Counted from the first letter of the stretch, positions 1-12,616 are shown. The stretch: DNA of 64,000 nt from Brachionus manjavacas (GCA_019054805.1 JAHQIY010000028.1:62001-126000), one strand, 5' to 3'. Numbers and translations are program-made. Notes: a model not told the origin generated them from the sequence alone.

Positions 1-120
1 TTTTTAAGTCGAAATTAGATTCTTGGCTTGTGAAAAAAGAAGCGACTGCTATAGCTCAATAGAGCTCTGCTCGAGTATTTTTCCGAGTTGCAGTTCAACA
101 TAATACTACTACTACTACAA
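1..120 (+). mobile_element. 3' end of a CR1-like non-LTR element, cut by the window start
   Basis: Positions 3-62 encode a short open stretch (FKSKLDSWLV..., stop at 60-62). It matches the last residues of the ORF2 of the full element downstream (FKAGIDCWM). A short 3' UTR follows and ends in a TAC/ACT trinucleotide run at about 105-119. The rest of the copy lies outside the window. The family link is inferred from this C-terminal motif and the shared (ACT)n terminus. Confidence 0.75.
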
Positions 121-979
121 ATTGAACTAATTTGGATAATATTGAACTAATATATTAAAAATTTTACTATAAAATAGCAATATAACATAGTGGGTTAGAA
201 TTAAGAAGACTAAAAATTAAGATCCATCATTAGAGAAAAGAAAAAATAAAGTCAAACGGGGTAAAAAATGTGAATTCTTTTATTTGATCGCTAATTAGTT
301 GTCAAATTTTTTTTTTTTGAGAAACATTGAAAATAATAAAAGATGATATTATCTAAATTTAAAAAAAAAATTTTAAAATAAAAAACCTTTCAAAAGTAAA
401 AGTTAAATAAAAAAGCTGTTACATTAACGTTTCAACCCTTACATTGGGATATATCCGTGAATAACACAAATTAAAGCAATTAAAATGCAATTATAGTATG
501 AAAAATTTATTTTTTTTATTTTAAAACAATAAGTATCTATTTAGAACACTCTTTTAAACAAAAAAATTCCATAGTTAAATCAAAACCTCTTGGAAGACAT
601 TTCCCACTTTGTCAATTGTTCTGATTTGCTTTGACTTTTCTAAATGCTGTTTTACACTTGAAATATCTTATTTGGTCGTTCAGTGGAGAAATTTCAATTT
701 AAGAGTCTTCTTCACCTTCTTCTTCACTGATTATTGTCACTATTTTCTTCTTTTTATTCAATTTTTTTTTCATCTTTATCTTCTAATTGTTTCAAAATTG
801 ATTCTCAGCATAACCTTGACAAGATATTCTTTCAATTCTCGTTTTATTTTTGACGTTTTTTCTTTATTTTCTGATTGTAGATGCTGAAGAACAGATTTAC
901 CCAATTACTTTTTCGCCTCTTCAACTGAGTTGCCCGCTTTATTTTTTATTACCAACCTAATTTAATTAAAAGTAAGATT
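121..979. other. AT-rich intergenic, no gene seen
   Basis: Low-complexity AT-rich DNA. The only long open stretch (609-887) starts without ATG, is Phe/Leu-rich and has no recognisable motif. I see nothing functional here. Confidence 0.5.
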
Positions 980-1094
980 CAAAAAAAAAAAAAAAAAAGA
1001 ACACACCAAAATATAAGCACACGTAAGCCAAAAGTAAGGAAAAAAAAAAGCACAAGTAAGCCAAAATAAATAGAAAGCACGCAGTTTTTGTCAA

Positions 1095-1853
1095 ATGGAC
1101 TCAAATTTTTTGCTTGAAACAAACTGGCCAACGTTTGGACAGGGTACCGTATCTGGGCATTCAAAAACTTTGCATGAATGGTGCGGTAATATTTCGAAAT
1201 TCGTCCTGGAGCTTTCAAATCATGTGAAACATCTAGAGGAAAGAGAAATTGAGAAAGACATTGAAATAAACAAATTGAAATCTGAATTGGCAGCAGCAAA
1301 TAAAACAGCAAACTCATCCAACATCAGTAGTCAGTGGGTTCAAGTTGTAAAACAAGGGACAAAAAATGCAAAAAAACCAGCCGATCAGATAGCTGTAGCA
1401 AATGCAACCATCAGCGAAATGAATGAAAGAATCAACAGACCAAAAAATGTGATCATTTATGGTGTGCCAGAATCAAAGAAAGAGATTCTAACAGACAGGA
1501 GGGCAGAAGATGAAGAAAAAATCAAACAAATTTTGACCACTATTGGAAAAGGTGATGTCAAGCCAGCGTATTCAAGACGCTTGAGATCGAAAGACCAAAG
1601 TAAACCAGGCCCAATTCTAGTAGAACTCAAAGAAGAAGCAAACAGAAATCCACTACTCCTAGCAGCCAAAAAGTTGCGAGATTCAAATAATTTCAAATCT
1701 ATTTATCTTAGTCCAGATTTGACTGAAACCGAAAGAGCTTTAGACTATGAATTGAGGAAACAAAGAAACGAAGCAAATAATGGTCTTTCACAAGACTCGC
1801 CCTTTCGATATGGCATCCGTGGAAATCAGATCGTCAAATTCAAGAAGCAATAA
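1095..1853 (+). CDS. LINE ORF1 protein (coiled coil plus RRM-like domain)
   Basis: 252 codons, ATG at 1095, stop at 1851-1853. The N-terminal third has a charged heptad-like helix (about residues 45-75, Glu/Lys/Leu rich) suited to trimerisation. After a linker comes NVIIYGVPES at about residue 119, the first strand of the RRM-like fold seen in L1/CR1-type ORF1 proteins, then a basic stretch (SRRLRSKDQ) and an alternating charged C-terminus. Such proteins coat the element RNA and chaperone nucleic acid. It is intact and overlaps ORF2 by up to 74 nt in another frame. Assignment is by domain pattern and position. Confidence 0.75.
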   Translation: MDSNFLLETNWPTFGQGTVSGHSKTLHEWCGNISKFVLELSNHVKHLEEREIEKDIEINKLKSELAAANKTANSSNISSQWVQVVKQGTKNAKKPADQIAVANATISEMNERINRPKNVIIYGVPESKKEILTDRRAEDEEKIKQILTTIGKGDVKPAYSRRLRSKDQSKPGPILVELKEEANRNPLLLAAKKLRDSNNFKSIYLSPDLTETERALDYELRKQRNEANNGLSQDSPFRYGIRGNQIVKFKKQ

Positions 1854-4751
1854 TAGTTCATCAAAAGCGTCATCACGTGTGGATAATCTCGAATCTTTAA
1901 AATGTATGTATTTAAATGCTACTTCTTTGGACAATAAACTCGATGAATTCAGTGTTGTTATTGAAACATATAGTCCACAAATTGTGGCAGTTAGTGAGAC
2001 TTGGTTTAAGAGCAACTCAAATGCAAACATTAAAGGATACAATTTGTACAGAAAGGACAGAAGTGATGGACGCAGAGGCGGGGGTGTATGTCTCTACATT
2101 GATGAAAATATCGATTCATTTGAATTAAATGATGCAGGTTTTAATTTAAGTAAAATAGAACAAATTTGGGTAGTTGTTAACTTTAACTGTGAAAAGTATT
2201 TAGTTGGCTGTCTTTATAGGCCAAACGATTTTGTTGATATGAACGATTTTGATTTAGTCTTCAAACAAGCTAAAGACTATGTGGATGAAAGAGGTTTTAA
2301 GGATATTCTAATAATGGGTGATTTTAACTTTCCATCGATCATCTGGTCAAATGGCTGTGTTTCAGAAATCTTAAACGAAAATGGCATCGAACATAAATTC
2401 AGCGAGACGCTAAGCGACACTTTTTTATATCAGCATGTAAATGTTCCAACATTTCAAATGTCAAACGAAAAAGCTGTCAACACTTTGGATTTGATTTTCA
2501 CGACTCAGTCTGGCAGTGTGTATGCAATCGATACAAAATTTGTGCTTGGTAACATTAATAAAGGACATCTGGTCATCTTTTTCAATTTTGTTCTCAAAAA
2601 CAAGGTTAGTAAGGAATCATATATTATTGAAAAATTTCTTAATAGTAAAGCTGACTTTGAAAAAATTTCTGATTTTTTATCAAATATTGATTGGGTGCAC
2701 TTATTTGAGAATTTAAATATTCAGGAAATGTACAATGAGTTTATTTTCTATGTCAGTGAAGCTAGTAATCGATTCATTCCAGTGACAGATGGCTCTAAAA
2801 AGAAAAGTATCTCAAAACCTTGGATAAAAGATGATCTCAAAATCTTAATTAGGAATAAGAAAAATCTTAGATACAGGAACTGTTCATGTAACTGGAAGGA
2901 TATGAATCTTTATAATGATTACAAAAGTATCTGTAAATTAGTTTCTTCGGAAATAAAAAGAGCCAGACTAACTTATGAACAAAATTTAGTGGATAAAGCT
3001 AAGAAGAATCCAAAATTATTATACAAATATCTAAATGATCAACAAGTAATCAGAGAATCAATCAAAGTATTAAAGAAGTCAAACAATGAATTAACGCAAG
3101 AACCGAAAGAGATATCAAATCTACTAAATAAATGTTTTCAAGATGTTTTTGTTATTGAACAAGATGGGGAGCTTCCACCTTTTGTAGCTGAACTAAATGA
3201 AAACTGTTCAGAATATGTTGACATTGAACCAAATGATATAAGTTATGAATTGGTTTATAAAAAATTACAAGACCTTAATCAAAATAAATCATGTGGTGTA
3301 GACAAGCTTCATCCGCTATTGCTAAAAAAATGTGCAGAAGCCTTTACTGTTCCTTTAACTTTAATTTTCAGAAAGTCTTTATCTAATAGTCAGCTTCCAA
3401 TACAATTCAGATCAGCAAATATTACTCCATTGTTTAAAAAAGGTGATAAATCAACGGCCAGCAATTATCGTCCCGTGTCTTTAACTTCAATTCCGTGCAA
3501 AATAATGGAAAGCATAATAAGAACTAAAATGGAAGACTATCTTTATAAGAACAATATTATATCTAAAGAACAGCATGGATTTGTCAGGAAAAAGTCATGT
3601 ACATCTAATCTTTTGGAAACTCTAGATTTCATCTCAATGAGTCTAGACAAAAGTATTCCTGTTGATGTAATTCTGCTAGATTTTGCCAAAGCATTTGATA
3701 CTGTTCCGCACAGACGACTAATAGCTAAATTGAAAGCGTATGGCTTTGATGGTCTGACACTAAAATGGATTGAAGCTTTCTTGAAAAATAGAAGACAACG
3801 AGTTGTTCAAGGTGAAATTTTGTCGGATTGGGTTGAGATTTTTAGCGGTGTACCACAAGGATCAGTGATTGGTCCACTTTTGTTCGTTTTGTATATCAAT
3901 GATCTACCAAAAGGAATAGAGAATATTGTCAAAATGTATGCAGATGATACAAAAAATATTCTCGCAAACGGTATCAGAAATAAGCGCAGTGAAACTTCAA
4001 TCAGATTTAGATTTAATTTTCAAGTGGACTCAAGATTGGCTTCTTCTCTTCAACACATCAAAATGTGTGGTTATGCATTACGGTCATAAAAACAAAAAAT
4101 TCACTTATTTTATTAATGGTAAACAGTTATCAACGTCTGAAACCGAAAGAGATCTTGGAGTTATCTTCAATACAAATCTCAAATGGAAAAATCAAGTGAT
4201 AGAGGCTACAAAAAAAGCAAATCAAATGTTGGGTCGCATCAGGAAATCATTCGCTCGTTTTGATTGTAAGTTATTTAGATCATTGTATTTAACTTTTGTT
4301 CGTCCTCTTTTGGAATTTGCTGTGCCTGTATGGTCTCCATTTCTTAAGTCGGATTGTGAGAATCTTGAGAGGATTCAACGCAGAGCTACGAAATTTGTTT
4401 CTTCAATTAGAAACAAACCGTATGAAAGCAGATTGAAGGCTTTAAACATTCCAAATCTGGTGGAAAGAAGAAAAAGAGGTGATCTAATTCAATTATACAA
4501 GTTCATGCATGGAATAGAATTGGTTGAAAAAAGCAACAATTTTAATGTCACCAAAATCCAAGGAAGAGGTCACTGCTTCAAATATCACAAAGAAATTTCG
4601 AGGCTCCAACATAGAGATAACTTTTTTCAACAGAACCGCTAACATATGGAACTCACTGCCAAATCAATTAGTTGAAGCCCCTAATGTTAACAGCTTTAAA
4701 GCAGGCATTGATTGCTGGATGAGCAGCAATCAATCACATCAGCTGTCATAG
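1780..4751 (+). pseudogene. LINE ORF2, endonuclease-reverse transcriptase, two frameshifts
   Basis: Frame 1 runs 1780-4089. It has an APE-type endonuclease (GDFNFPSIIW about 2320-2350, a Leu-Asp-Leu-Ile-Phe stretch about 2485) and RT palm motifs (NYRPVSLTS about 3465, DFAKAFDTVPH about 3675, GVPQGSVIGPLLF about 3845, YADD about 3938). Just after YADD an A-run at 3948-3956 shifts the frame. The sequence continues in 3926-4642 (DLDLIFKWTQDWLLLFN, thumb/connection). A second shift in a T-run near 4622-4627 moves the last segment to the frame ending at 4751 (TANIWNSLP, NSFKAGIDCW). The homologous copy at 61 kb has two more T in that run and stays in frame there, so this is a real lesion of this copy. 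An alternative upstream ATG is at 1811. Confidence 0.88.
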
Positions 4752-4818
4752 TGTGCCTTATCAGCACACTCGCTGGCTAGCCAGCTACAGTCAAAACTAC
4801 TACTACTACTACTACTAA

Positions 4819-5901
4819 TTGTGTGTGATCTTGCCGGCATTTTAAATGAAGAATTTTAAAGTTTAGCATTTCTTGTCTCTTCAAATGTCTTACTTAATGC
4901 TAATTCTTTCTGGCCAAACATTATTTTAATTTATTAGTATAAACAGTAAATATAGTCTTAGTAAATTTAACAATCGCATCACTTTGTCAAAACAGAGAAA
5001 TTTCGTGGTACAAATCAATTATATGACCACGTTCAAAGATTTATAACGGAAAAGAGCTATCATATACACTGAGAATCGATAAAATTAGGACCATGGACCT
5101 AGAAAAAAGAATAAGCTTGACAGAACCAAACAATACTACGAGGGCAAGTTTAAGGTCACTTTTGGTTGTCCAACCAAGCTTTAAATTCTCTAAAACGCTG
5201 ACTCAACGGTCTCAATAAACAAAAATGTATTGGTTTCACATGAAGAAAGGTAATCAGGGACACAGAAAACAGACCAATCATCCATACACCACGAAATAAG
5301 CGTCTTTCATTTTAGAAAACATTTTCTTCATCTTAGAAATCTATATTAAATGCCTAATCAAAAGTATTGGCCCTATTTATTGCAATAAACGAAATTAGGG
5401 TTTAACCCTAGTCTTTTTTTCAATTTTTACTAATTCTCAAAATAGTTTTTTTAAGTCTAAAATAAGTCGTCTTTTTGGAATTTTAAAAAATTGTTCTTTT
5501 TAATTGGTTATTTTTATTAACAAAGACTTTCTTTACTTGCTTTTTTTATAGAAAATTTTTTTTAAAAAAAAGTTAAGATTATTCAAAGAAAAATTGTTTT
5601 ACAACATTAAATGTTCTTCCCTGAATGACTTCATAAAAAATTTGTTTAAATATAGATTTGTTGTAAGCATACGATTAGCTCCTTTAAATTTTGCATATTT
5701 TTCTGATTCCTTTTAAAAAAAAAGAAAAAAAAGCCAATGTCAAGTAAATAAAGTAAATTAAAAAAAATTTGTTTCACATATAATCAAATTCACAAATCCA
5801 GATCTATTGGTAAATTTATTTTTTTCATTTTTTCAAAAAAATTAAATGAAACGGTAGTCAGACCATTCTTACAGAGTCACTTTCGACAACTCATTTGCGA
5901 T
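4819..5901. other. Intergenic, no gene seen
   Basis: AT-rich DNA with a slightly richer part (4850-5300) and no long open frame or recognisable motif. It may contain decayed repeats, but I could not identify any. Confidence 0.45.
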
Positions 5902-6863
5902 ATGTCGGAACTTACAGCTATTTGGAATAAAGGTAAGAGCTTCTTATCTTCTAATAGAATATCATTTTTTCTTTCAAGTTTAAAGATAATCTTTTATTTT
6001 TTGTTCTCTAAAAAATATAAAAGTGTAATATATCCTTGTTCCATGATTGTACATTGATAACTTTGTTTATAGATAAAGAAATTTTGAAATTCAGATTATG
6101 TCTTGCAATGAAAAAATGAATTCTAATTTGAATGAAAAAAACTTAAAGATTTTAAATTATGGCTATTTATATTTGATTTTCTTGAGTTGTTCTCTGCTTA
6201 AAACATTATTTACTAGTCAATTAGTTTGTCTTGGTATTAAAAAAACTTTTAAAAGGTGATTTTAATTCTAATTTCTAGGAAATTATTTTCGATCTGAAAA
6301 TTCTTTAGGGTTAAGAATGATTTGAATGCTATGTTTATTCTTGATTTAACTTTATATTTCTCATTTTTATTTCTGTTCATTTTTACTCCTGATATCTAAC
6401 CCTAACTTTATATTTTATCTCTCGATTATTCATGCGTTGCTTAGCTTCTATACCTTAAGGTGTTTCGCCAGACGTGATTCCGAGTTTTTTGTATTTAATT
6501 GTTTTTTGTAAACCTCGTGATAAACATACAGATCATTCATAAAGACACAGTCGACACTTCAGATTTTGCGAATTGAAATAGAACTTTCTTTTTCTAATAA
6601 AATGATTTGGTGCCGACAGAAGGAACAAACTGTTAAAATTTAATAAAAATATCTTATTTTTTCTTTAATTGTAAAATTCTTTTTTAATTTTTTTCGAGAG
6701 AACCAAAAATGGAAAATTGAGCTTCAAGCCTCAAGAGAAAAAAATTAAATTCTATTGAAAGTAAGATATCTAAATTTATTCTTTTTAAAAACAAATTTCA
6801 TTAATTTTTTTATTTTAAGATTTGAAAGTGATAAATGAGAAATTAGCTGAATTTGAACTGTAA
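5902..6863 (+). pseudogene. Candidate small coiled-coil gene, three exons, one-base lesion
   Basis: ATG at 5902 opens MSELTAIWNK and ends at a strong donor (exon 5902-5932, GTAAGA). A second block 6699-6760 follows a pyrimidine tract ending in AG and stops at another GTAAGA. A third block 6820-6863 follows TTTTAAG and ends LAEFEL-stop. All junctions are phase 1 and the blocks read as one charged helix (WKIELQASREK, LKVINEKLAEFEL). The middle block closes in frame only if the A-run at 6738-6744 had one more A. I do not recognise the protein. It could be a real small gene with an assembly error, a dead gene, or chance. Confidence 0.25.
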
Positions 6864-7534
6864 AAAGAATTCTAGAAATCGACATCATATATTTGCAAAA
6901 TAAAAATCAAAATTTTCATTACAAAACCCAAAAGTCTGAAAAAATAGCAAACTGATTTCAATTTCTTCAAAAAATTCTCACTTAAATTTAAAAATATTAA
7001 AATAAATAAACTTGTAAATTTTAATTTTTAATTTTAATTAAAAAAATTCTATTTTTTATGAATTTTAAAAAATTGTTTTTAATTTAAAAAATAAATAAAT
7101 TATGAGTCTAATTTTTAAAAAGAAAAATATGATTTAAAAAAAACGATGTTTAAAATTGGTCTTATTTTTTTATATCTGAAGAAACTTTAGTTTTGCACAG
7201 ATATAAAAACAAATAATTTTAAATTACTCGCATTTTATTTTATTTAATTGAAAATTTGATTTAAATTTAAACGATGAATGAATATTTTAATGTAAAATAA
7301 ACAGGGATTGGTGTTTTTAAATTTTATCGTGTATGATTATTTACCAATAAAACTAATTTATTTTGGACTTTTTTCCTTAAAGATTAATTTAAATTAAAAA
7401 AAAAATCCAGTTTTTCAGATAAAAAATTTTATTTTTTTATTAATTTATTAAAAAATTGTTTCGAATTTTAATAATATAAAAAAAATGAGTCTTCCTAAAT
7501 ATTGAATTTAGTATTAATTTAGAATTACTAAATA
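6864..7534. other. Intergenic, very AT-rich
   Basis: Long A/T runs; nothing supported. Confidence 0.5.
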
Positions 7535-7690
7535 TTCAATAATAGTAGTAGTAGTAGTAATTTGCTGCGTGGAAACCCACAAGCTGGAACGTGGAACGTG
7601 GGCCAAAAATACGCCCAACTGTAGCAGCCAGAGTACCTGTAATGTTATGAGCCACTGAGCCTGGGCTTCATAACTTTTGAATCTGTCCTC
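7535..7690 (-). mobile_element. 3' UTR stub of an (ACT)n-ended non-LTR element
   Basis: On the minus strand, about 130 bp of richer DNA (about 7561-7690) runs into an ACT/TAC repeat at 7540-7560, the same terminal layout as the CR1-like elements at 1-120 and 4.8 kb. No coding part is left, as expected for a strongly 5'-truncated insertion. The family is inferred from the tail only. Confidence 0.6.
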
Positions 7691-8278
7691 TTAACCAATT
7701 AATAGTGTGTTTATTAATTAGATATCAATAATTTTATTCTTTCAATTGATCTGAGACTTCAGTTTTCTTTAAAAAAATACTAGATTTAAAAAATCCTGTC
7801 TATTTTAATACTTTTTCGATTTAATTTAAGATTAAGTTCATTCTGATACATTATAGCTATTGTTTGTTTTTAAAATAAAATTTGATGCCAAAAATTATTT
7901 GAATAATTTTAAATGATGAAAATTCAAGTTTCATGCTTCATTTATATTGCGTAATTAATTTATTTGCATTCAGACGAAAAACTCACCAAATTGTTTTGCA
8001 TTAGAAAACTTTAAAAAAATTCCAATTTTTATATTCCAAAAAAACTGCTTTAATTAATTTCCATTTTTTATTGATTAGGAAAAAAAGAAATTTGTAATAA
8101 AAAATCAAATAGATCGATGAATTTGCTTTTCTTTTAAAAAATTTTATTAAATATTCTTTCTATTAATCAGTTTACTTTGGGATATTCTATTAATTTTATC
8201 GTCACGCTTTGATTGTTTTTTTTTCTTTAAATTTTTACATATAAAAATTGGTAATATTCATTCTTTTAGTTAAACAAA
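7691..8278. other. Intergenic / upstream of the lipase gene
   Basis: AT-rich sequence without open frames. It must contain the lipase 5' UTR and promoter, but no TATA or initiator could be singled out in such AT-rich DNA. Confidence 0.4.
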
Positions 8279-10137
8279 ATGTTACAAGATAGCAAATTAG
8301 TTATTTTAATAGGAATCATATCTATCATCTCCTTGAGTTTAACTCAATTATTTATTAATGAAGATTTTGTAGATCTTCTTAAATACCACTTGGGATATTT
8401 AAGCATACACACTTTTGGCACTTTAGTAATATTTTATTAATCACAAAATTTAAATAAAATTGTTTTTTTTAGGCAAAATTACTCAATCAGCTTAAAATAG
8501 TTCCTGATTATTTATTTATGCGAGAATTTTTCAATATTTGTTCAAATTTTCCGAAAAACGATATCCAGCAGTATATCGAGGTATTTTTCATTAAGTTTTA
8601 TTGAAAAAAGTCTAACAAGATTGAATAAAAAAAATATTTTTTCTATTTTATTACATTCAGATCTAAATTTTATCTAAAATTAAAAATTATTTTGTTCAAA
8701 ACTTTTCTAACTAATTCTAAATAAAGCAATTGCGTTTATTTAAATTGAGGACAAAATTCGAATTTTAATTAAAAAAAAAAAAATTTAATTTTTAAAAAAT
8801 GTTTTTTTATTTATGAGCAAAAAGATTTAATAAAATAAATTCAAACAATAATCATCAATAAATAAATTTTCTATAATCTAAAAGGTTTTATTTTTTTTAA
8901 ATCAAAAAGTTGATTTTTAAATTTTTTACATTAATTTTTCATTTCAATCTTGACATAATTTCTAAAAAGTTAAAAGACATTCGCAGTTATGCTTTTAATA
9001 AATTAAAGGTTGAAAATCAAGTGTTGAATGGAATAAAGGTAAGAGTCTATAGACCAAGTGATGTAAAAGGGTCTGAACTTCCTCTTATGATTTACATTCA
9101 CGGCGGAGCTTTTTTTATGGGAAACCCTTGTAAATCTCGACGGAAAAAAAATTTTAAATTATTTAAAAATATGTTTAAGATTTTTACGATCGGTTTCTAT
9201 CCAAAATAGCTAATGAGACTGGAATAGCCATCATTTCCGTTAGGTAAAAAGCAAAAATAGAGCACTAGATGTCTTTTTATTTTATGCATTCAATAGTTAT
9301 CGGCTAGCGCCTGAGTTTCCTTTTCCTATTGCAACTGATGATTGTTGGAGAGTTGTCGAGCATGTTTTGGAAAATTGGCAACAACTTAACATTAGCTTAG
9401 ACAAGCTCATATTAGCTGGAGATTCGGCAGGAGGCAATGCAGTGATGGTGCTGAGCAAGCGTTTGGCTAAGGAGACCAAAGTAAAGCCAATTTTTCAAAT
9501 TTTGATTTATCCATGGACGCAGCTTGCTTTCTCAAATTTACCATCTTTGCACATGTATAAAACAGGACTTTTGGAAGCTTTTCATCACTCTTATCTTAAA
9601 CTATGGTATCTTGGATTCAACCAAATTGATGAAAGCATCAAGGAATTGATGGATTCCAACAACCACACTTTGCTACTGAGTCCCAAAGAGCGGCAAAAAA
9701 TGAATTCCTATTTGGATTTTAACTTGATTCAGGAAAAATACAAAAAAGGAAAATCTTATTACGAAAATTTTGATTTAAAAAAATTTAGTTTGATCAATAG
9801 TGGACATTTGGATGAAAATAGTTTGCTGGTAAAAAATAAAGTTTTTGCTGAAAAAATAAAAAAACTTTTCACAGAAGAAGTTTCGCCAGCGCTAACAAGC
9901 CTAGAGCAGCTCAAGTTTCAGCCAAAAACTTATGAGATCATTTGTGAAATAGATAGTTTAAAAGACGAGGGTTTGATTTTAAGTGAGCGGCTTAAACAAG
10001 CAGGAGTTGAAGTTCACTTGGCTTTTTATGATCAATGTTTTCATGGGATGGTTCCTTTAGTTGATAAATACTTTGGTTTTAATTATTCGGTCAAGATCCT
10101 CCGACATTTGTTGAGTTTTATTAAGAAAAATATTTAA
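8279..10137 (+). CDS. Hormone-sensitive-lipase-family esterase (AADAC/NCEH1-like)
   Basis: Five exons: 8279-8425, 8473-8580, 8970-9129, 9210-9243, 9297-10137, joining in frame to 429 residues, close to AADAC/NCEH1 (about 400). Residues about 7-24 are a hydrophobic helix, so a type II membrane protein with its catalytic domain probably in the ER lumen. The alpha/beta-hydrolase set is complete: oxyanion motif HGGAFFMG (His129), the family block SYRLAPEFPFP formed across the exon 4/5 junction, nucleophile GDSAGG (Ser193), acid in EIDSLKDEG (Asp369), and His399 in FHGMVPL, with the usual 30-residue Asp-His spacing. Known members hydrolyse arylacetamides, acylglycerols or cholesteryl esters; the substrate here is unknown. 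The third HGGG glycine is Ala. Exon 5 holds most of the protein; intron 2 is 389 bp and the others 47-80 bp. Confidence 0.9.
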
Positions 10138-10754
10138 GAGTTACAAGCCTTGAATTTTTAGCATTTTTAGATTTTTTTTAATCGTGGAATTTTTGCTGAA
10201 ATTTTAAATAAAATTATTATTTTATTTGACAATTTTTTTCGATTTAATTTCTCTCCAATTTTATGCTCTGCAAATAAAATTTTTTGCCATACATTTTGGT
10301 TAACAATTAAGCTTATTTATTCAAGAAGTAGTCAAACATTGGAAGATTTCAAAAGGCTATTGGTAAGATCAGTAAGAAACTTTATTTTGATGAAAAAGCT
10401 AATTTTAGGTTTTAAATTTTTTTTAAATTATCGCTAAAATTTATGTTTTTTTGTTTTTTCAAATTAATAAAAACAAAATAAACAAATTTTTTTATTCGGC
10501 AAGCTTAAATATACTGCAGACAATTCTCGGCATAACGAACTATTTGATCAAAAAATTGGGCGTGAAAAATGCTTTACCACTAAATTAAAGAAATAAGTAT
10601 AATTAAATTTTTATAATCTATTTATTTAAAAAATACGTAGACAAAAAATATCATTTTTTAGACTTTTTTTGGACAGAATCAATTTCTTAGTTTATTCAAT
10701 TGAGTATTGCAAACTTCACATAATTTAATTTCACTGACAGAATCGATTTTTGAT
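10138..10754. other. Intergenic after the lipase
   Basis: 3' flank of the lipase. AATAAA-type signals occur shortly after the stop (about 10207) but are common in this DNA. Nothing else seen. Confidence 0.4.
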
Positions 10755-11560
10755 CTTTTTTATATTTATTTGTTATCTGTACCGAGCTAGAGCTCCTTCA
10801 GAATAAAATATAAAAAAAATTAAAATAAAAATAAAATATCAAACTAAAGCTAAAAAAATAAATTAAAAATAAAGTAAAATAGCAAGGGTATAACCGATCA
10901 CTCATCGGAAAAAACCTCCATAACTTTTTTGATTCGAGTGTAAAATTGAAAATTTTTTTTTCTGAAAGAATTTTTACAAATTATTTACAAATAAGAAGAA
11001 GTAAAAAAAATATAAAAGTTAGTTAGTGCAACTATAAGGGCTAAAATAACGAAAAATTAACAAAATTTAAAAAAATCAAAACATTCAATTTTTTACAGGA
11101 TCAGATCACTTTTTTTAAACAATAGATTCTATTGTATTATACTAATTAGTTTTATTAGAGTCGGAAATAACAGTTGAATTTATTGTAAAATTAATTTAGG
11201 CATGCGATCGTTTTAAAGCAAAATCTTCCAAAAATGATTTTCTGGTGTAAGTTTTGAACGGAAGATGATAAACAAAAAATAAGGACAGATTTGAAATCAA
11301 AAGAAAATTTACGACAAAATTCTGTTTTTAGTTTTTTTATTTTTTATTTATTTAAAAAAATGTTTTAAGTTTTCTTTTTGAATTTTATTCAAATATTGAA
11401 ATGCAATAGGGAACATTATTTTTTATGCAAAATGTGAAAGACTAATCCATCGGTTTTACCCCATTTTGCTATTTGCTAAAATAAAATATAAAGAAAGTAT
11501 AATAGGTTGTTACATGTGACACATGTTTACATAGTTGAAGCTTCAGGAAAAAAAAGGAAA
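10755..11560 (-). mobile_element. Decayed hairpin-tail non-LTR element (3' part)
   Basis: Read on the minus strand this ends in the hairpin GAGCTCTAGCTC (10784-10795) followed by an (AAATA)n tail. The other end (about 11505-11560) matches the 3' UTR block also found at 19.1 and 40.3 kb (the stretch around TTACATGTGACACATG). The middle is diverged and has no coding sequence. It is one of a family with copies throughout the window. Confidence 0.65.
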
Positions 11561-12159
11561 TGGCATAACAAGCGACCTCATAACAAACAATGGAATCACC
11601 AAGCATTACAAGCTGCAAACAAAGCCAATATTATTCTGTGACAACTCAAGCAAGTGTTTAAATAAGTGAACTCAGAAATCTTAAATACGAGCAAAGATTA
11701 GCATAGTTAAAGCTTACCACCTTAAAAATGAGATGAGAAAGAAGCGCCCTTAAAGAATTTTTTCAGATCACGAATGATTTTAGCTCTGTGGCATGGCATA
11801 ACCAGACTTTAAGTTGGCATTCGAGATCATCAACAAAGTATGACAAAGCAGCTAACTAGGACTAAATAACGAGACAACTTTCTGACAAATAGAGTAATGA
11901 ACAGTTGTAATGAACTGCCTGTGAAATAAATCAACGCAAATTAATCAATGGATAATTATTTGAAAACGAAACACCGAAAACTTTATTTTGATAATAACTA
12001 CTTATTTTTACTGTATTTAAAACCAGACAGCTACCATAGCGAGGTTACGTCTAGCCTTGCTCCGCAGGTCTCCTGCTGTAGCTTAAAATTCTTATGGAGA
12101 TATTTGTGCATTTTTGGTTTTTTTAAATTCATTAATAAAGTATTTTTGTTAAAAATATT
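11561..12159. other. Unassigned repeat-like DNA
   Basis: Less AT-rich than its surroundings (11560-11900 and 12030-12100), so probably an old insertion, but no motif is readable. The open stretch 11948-12214 ends inside a TTA/AGT microsatellite and is not taken as a gene. Confidence 0.3.
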
Positions 12160-12590
12160 ATTATTATTATTATTATTAATAGTAGTAGTAATAGTAGTAG
12201 TGTTTCTCCACTAGTCTGTCTGGCAATCAATGGAATAGAAAGACTCAGTCCTGTTCCAACATATCTCTCACTCAACTCAAAAAGTCGATTAATATATGCT
12301 TACTAAAAGCCTCACGATGCACGATGTTGGAGGGAGTATCATATTTTAACTTAAGGATAGATCTGCCTGCTGTATTCTGAATCGCTTGTAGTTTTCTGAT
12401 ATTATTTTCTAAAAATGATTTTGAGCAAGTAAAAGAACAGTCTAAAATTAATCCGACTAAGGATTTATATAAATTTCCTAGTGTGTTTTGATTGAGACCC
12501 CATTTTCTGTTTGACAATATCTTAATAATATTTAGACTTCTATTGCAGTGTTCTTTAATTTCGTCTCCTAGTATCAGAGTTGTTCCTCAA
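12160..12590 (-). mobile_element. Fused remnants: (ACT)n terminus and hairpin-tail family RT fragment
   Basis: 12160-12210 is a TTA/AGT run like the minus-strand 3' terminus of (ACT)n elements. 12220-12590 is nearly the same as 19270-19640 and encodes, on minus, the RT C-terminal region (NLYKSLVGLILDCSFT, KLQAIQNTAGRSILKLKY, 12272-12517). This family normally reads Ile-Tyr-x-Ala-Leu-x-x-Ser here. The fragment lacks its own 3' hairpin. Confidence 0.7.
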
Positions 12591-12616
12591 GTCGCTATTT
12601 TTCAAGTCTTTCGACC

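Larger units (their letters stand above)
980..4818 (+). mobile_element. Nearly full-length CR1-like non-LTR retrotransposon
   Basis: A two-ORF LINE. An A-rich leader (about 980-1094) is followed by ORF1 (1095-1853) and an overlapping ORF2 with endonuclease and reverse transcriptase (about 1780-4751). The 3' UTR ends in an (ACT)n run at about 4796-4817. The RT reads like the CR1/L2/Rex group (NYRPVSLTS, DFAKAFDTVPHRRL, SGVPQGSVIGPLLFVLYIND, YADD). ORF2 carries two frameshifts, so the copy cannot move by itself, but it is young. A second copy at 61.2-61.9 kb is nearly identical over the shared part. The exact 5' end and a target duplication could not be fixed by eye. Confidence 0.88.
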
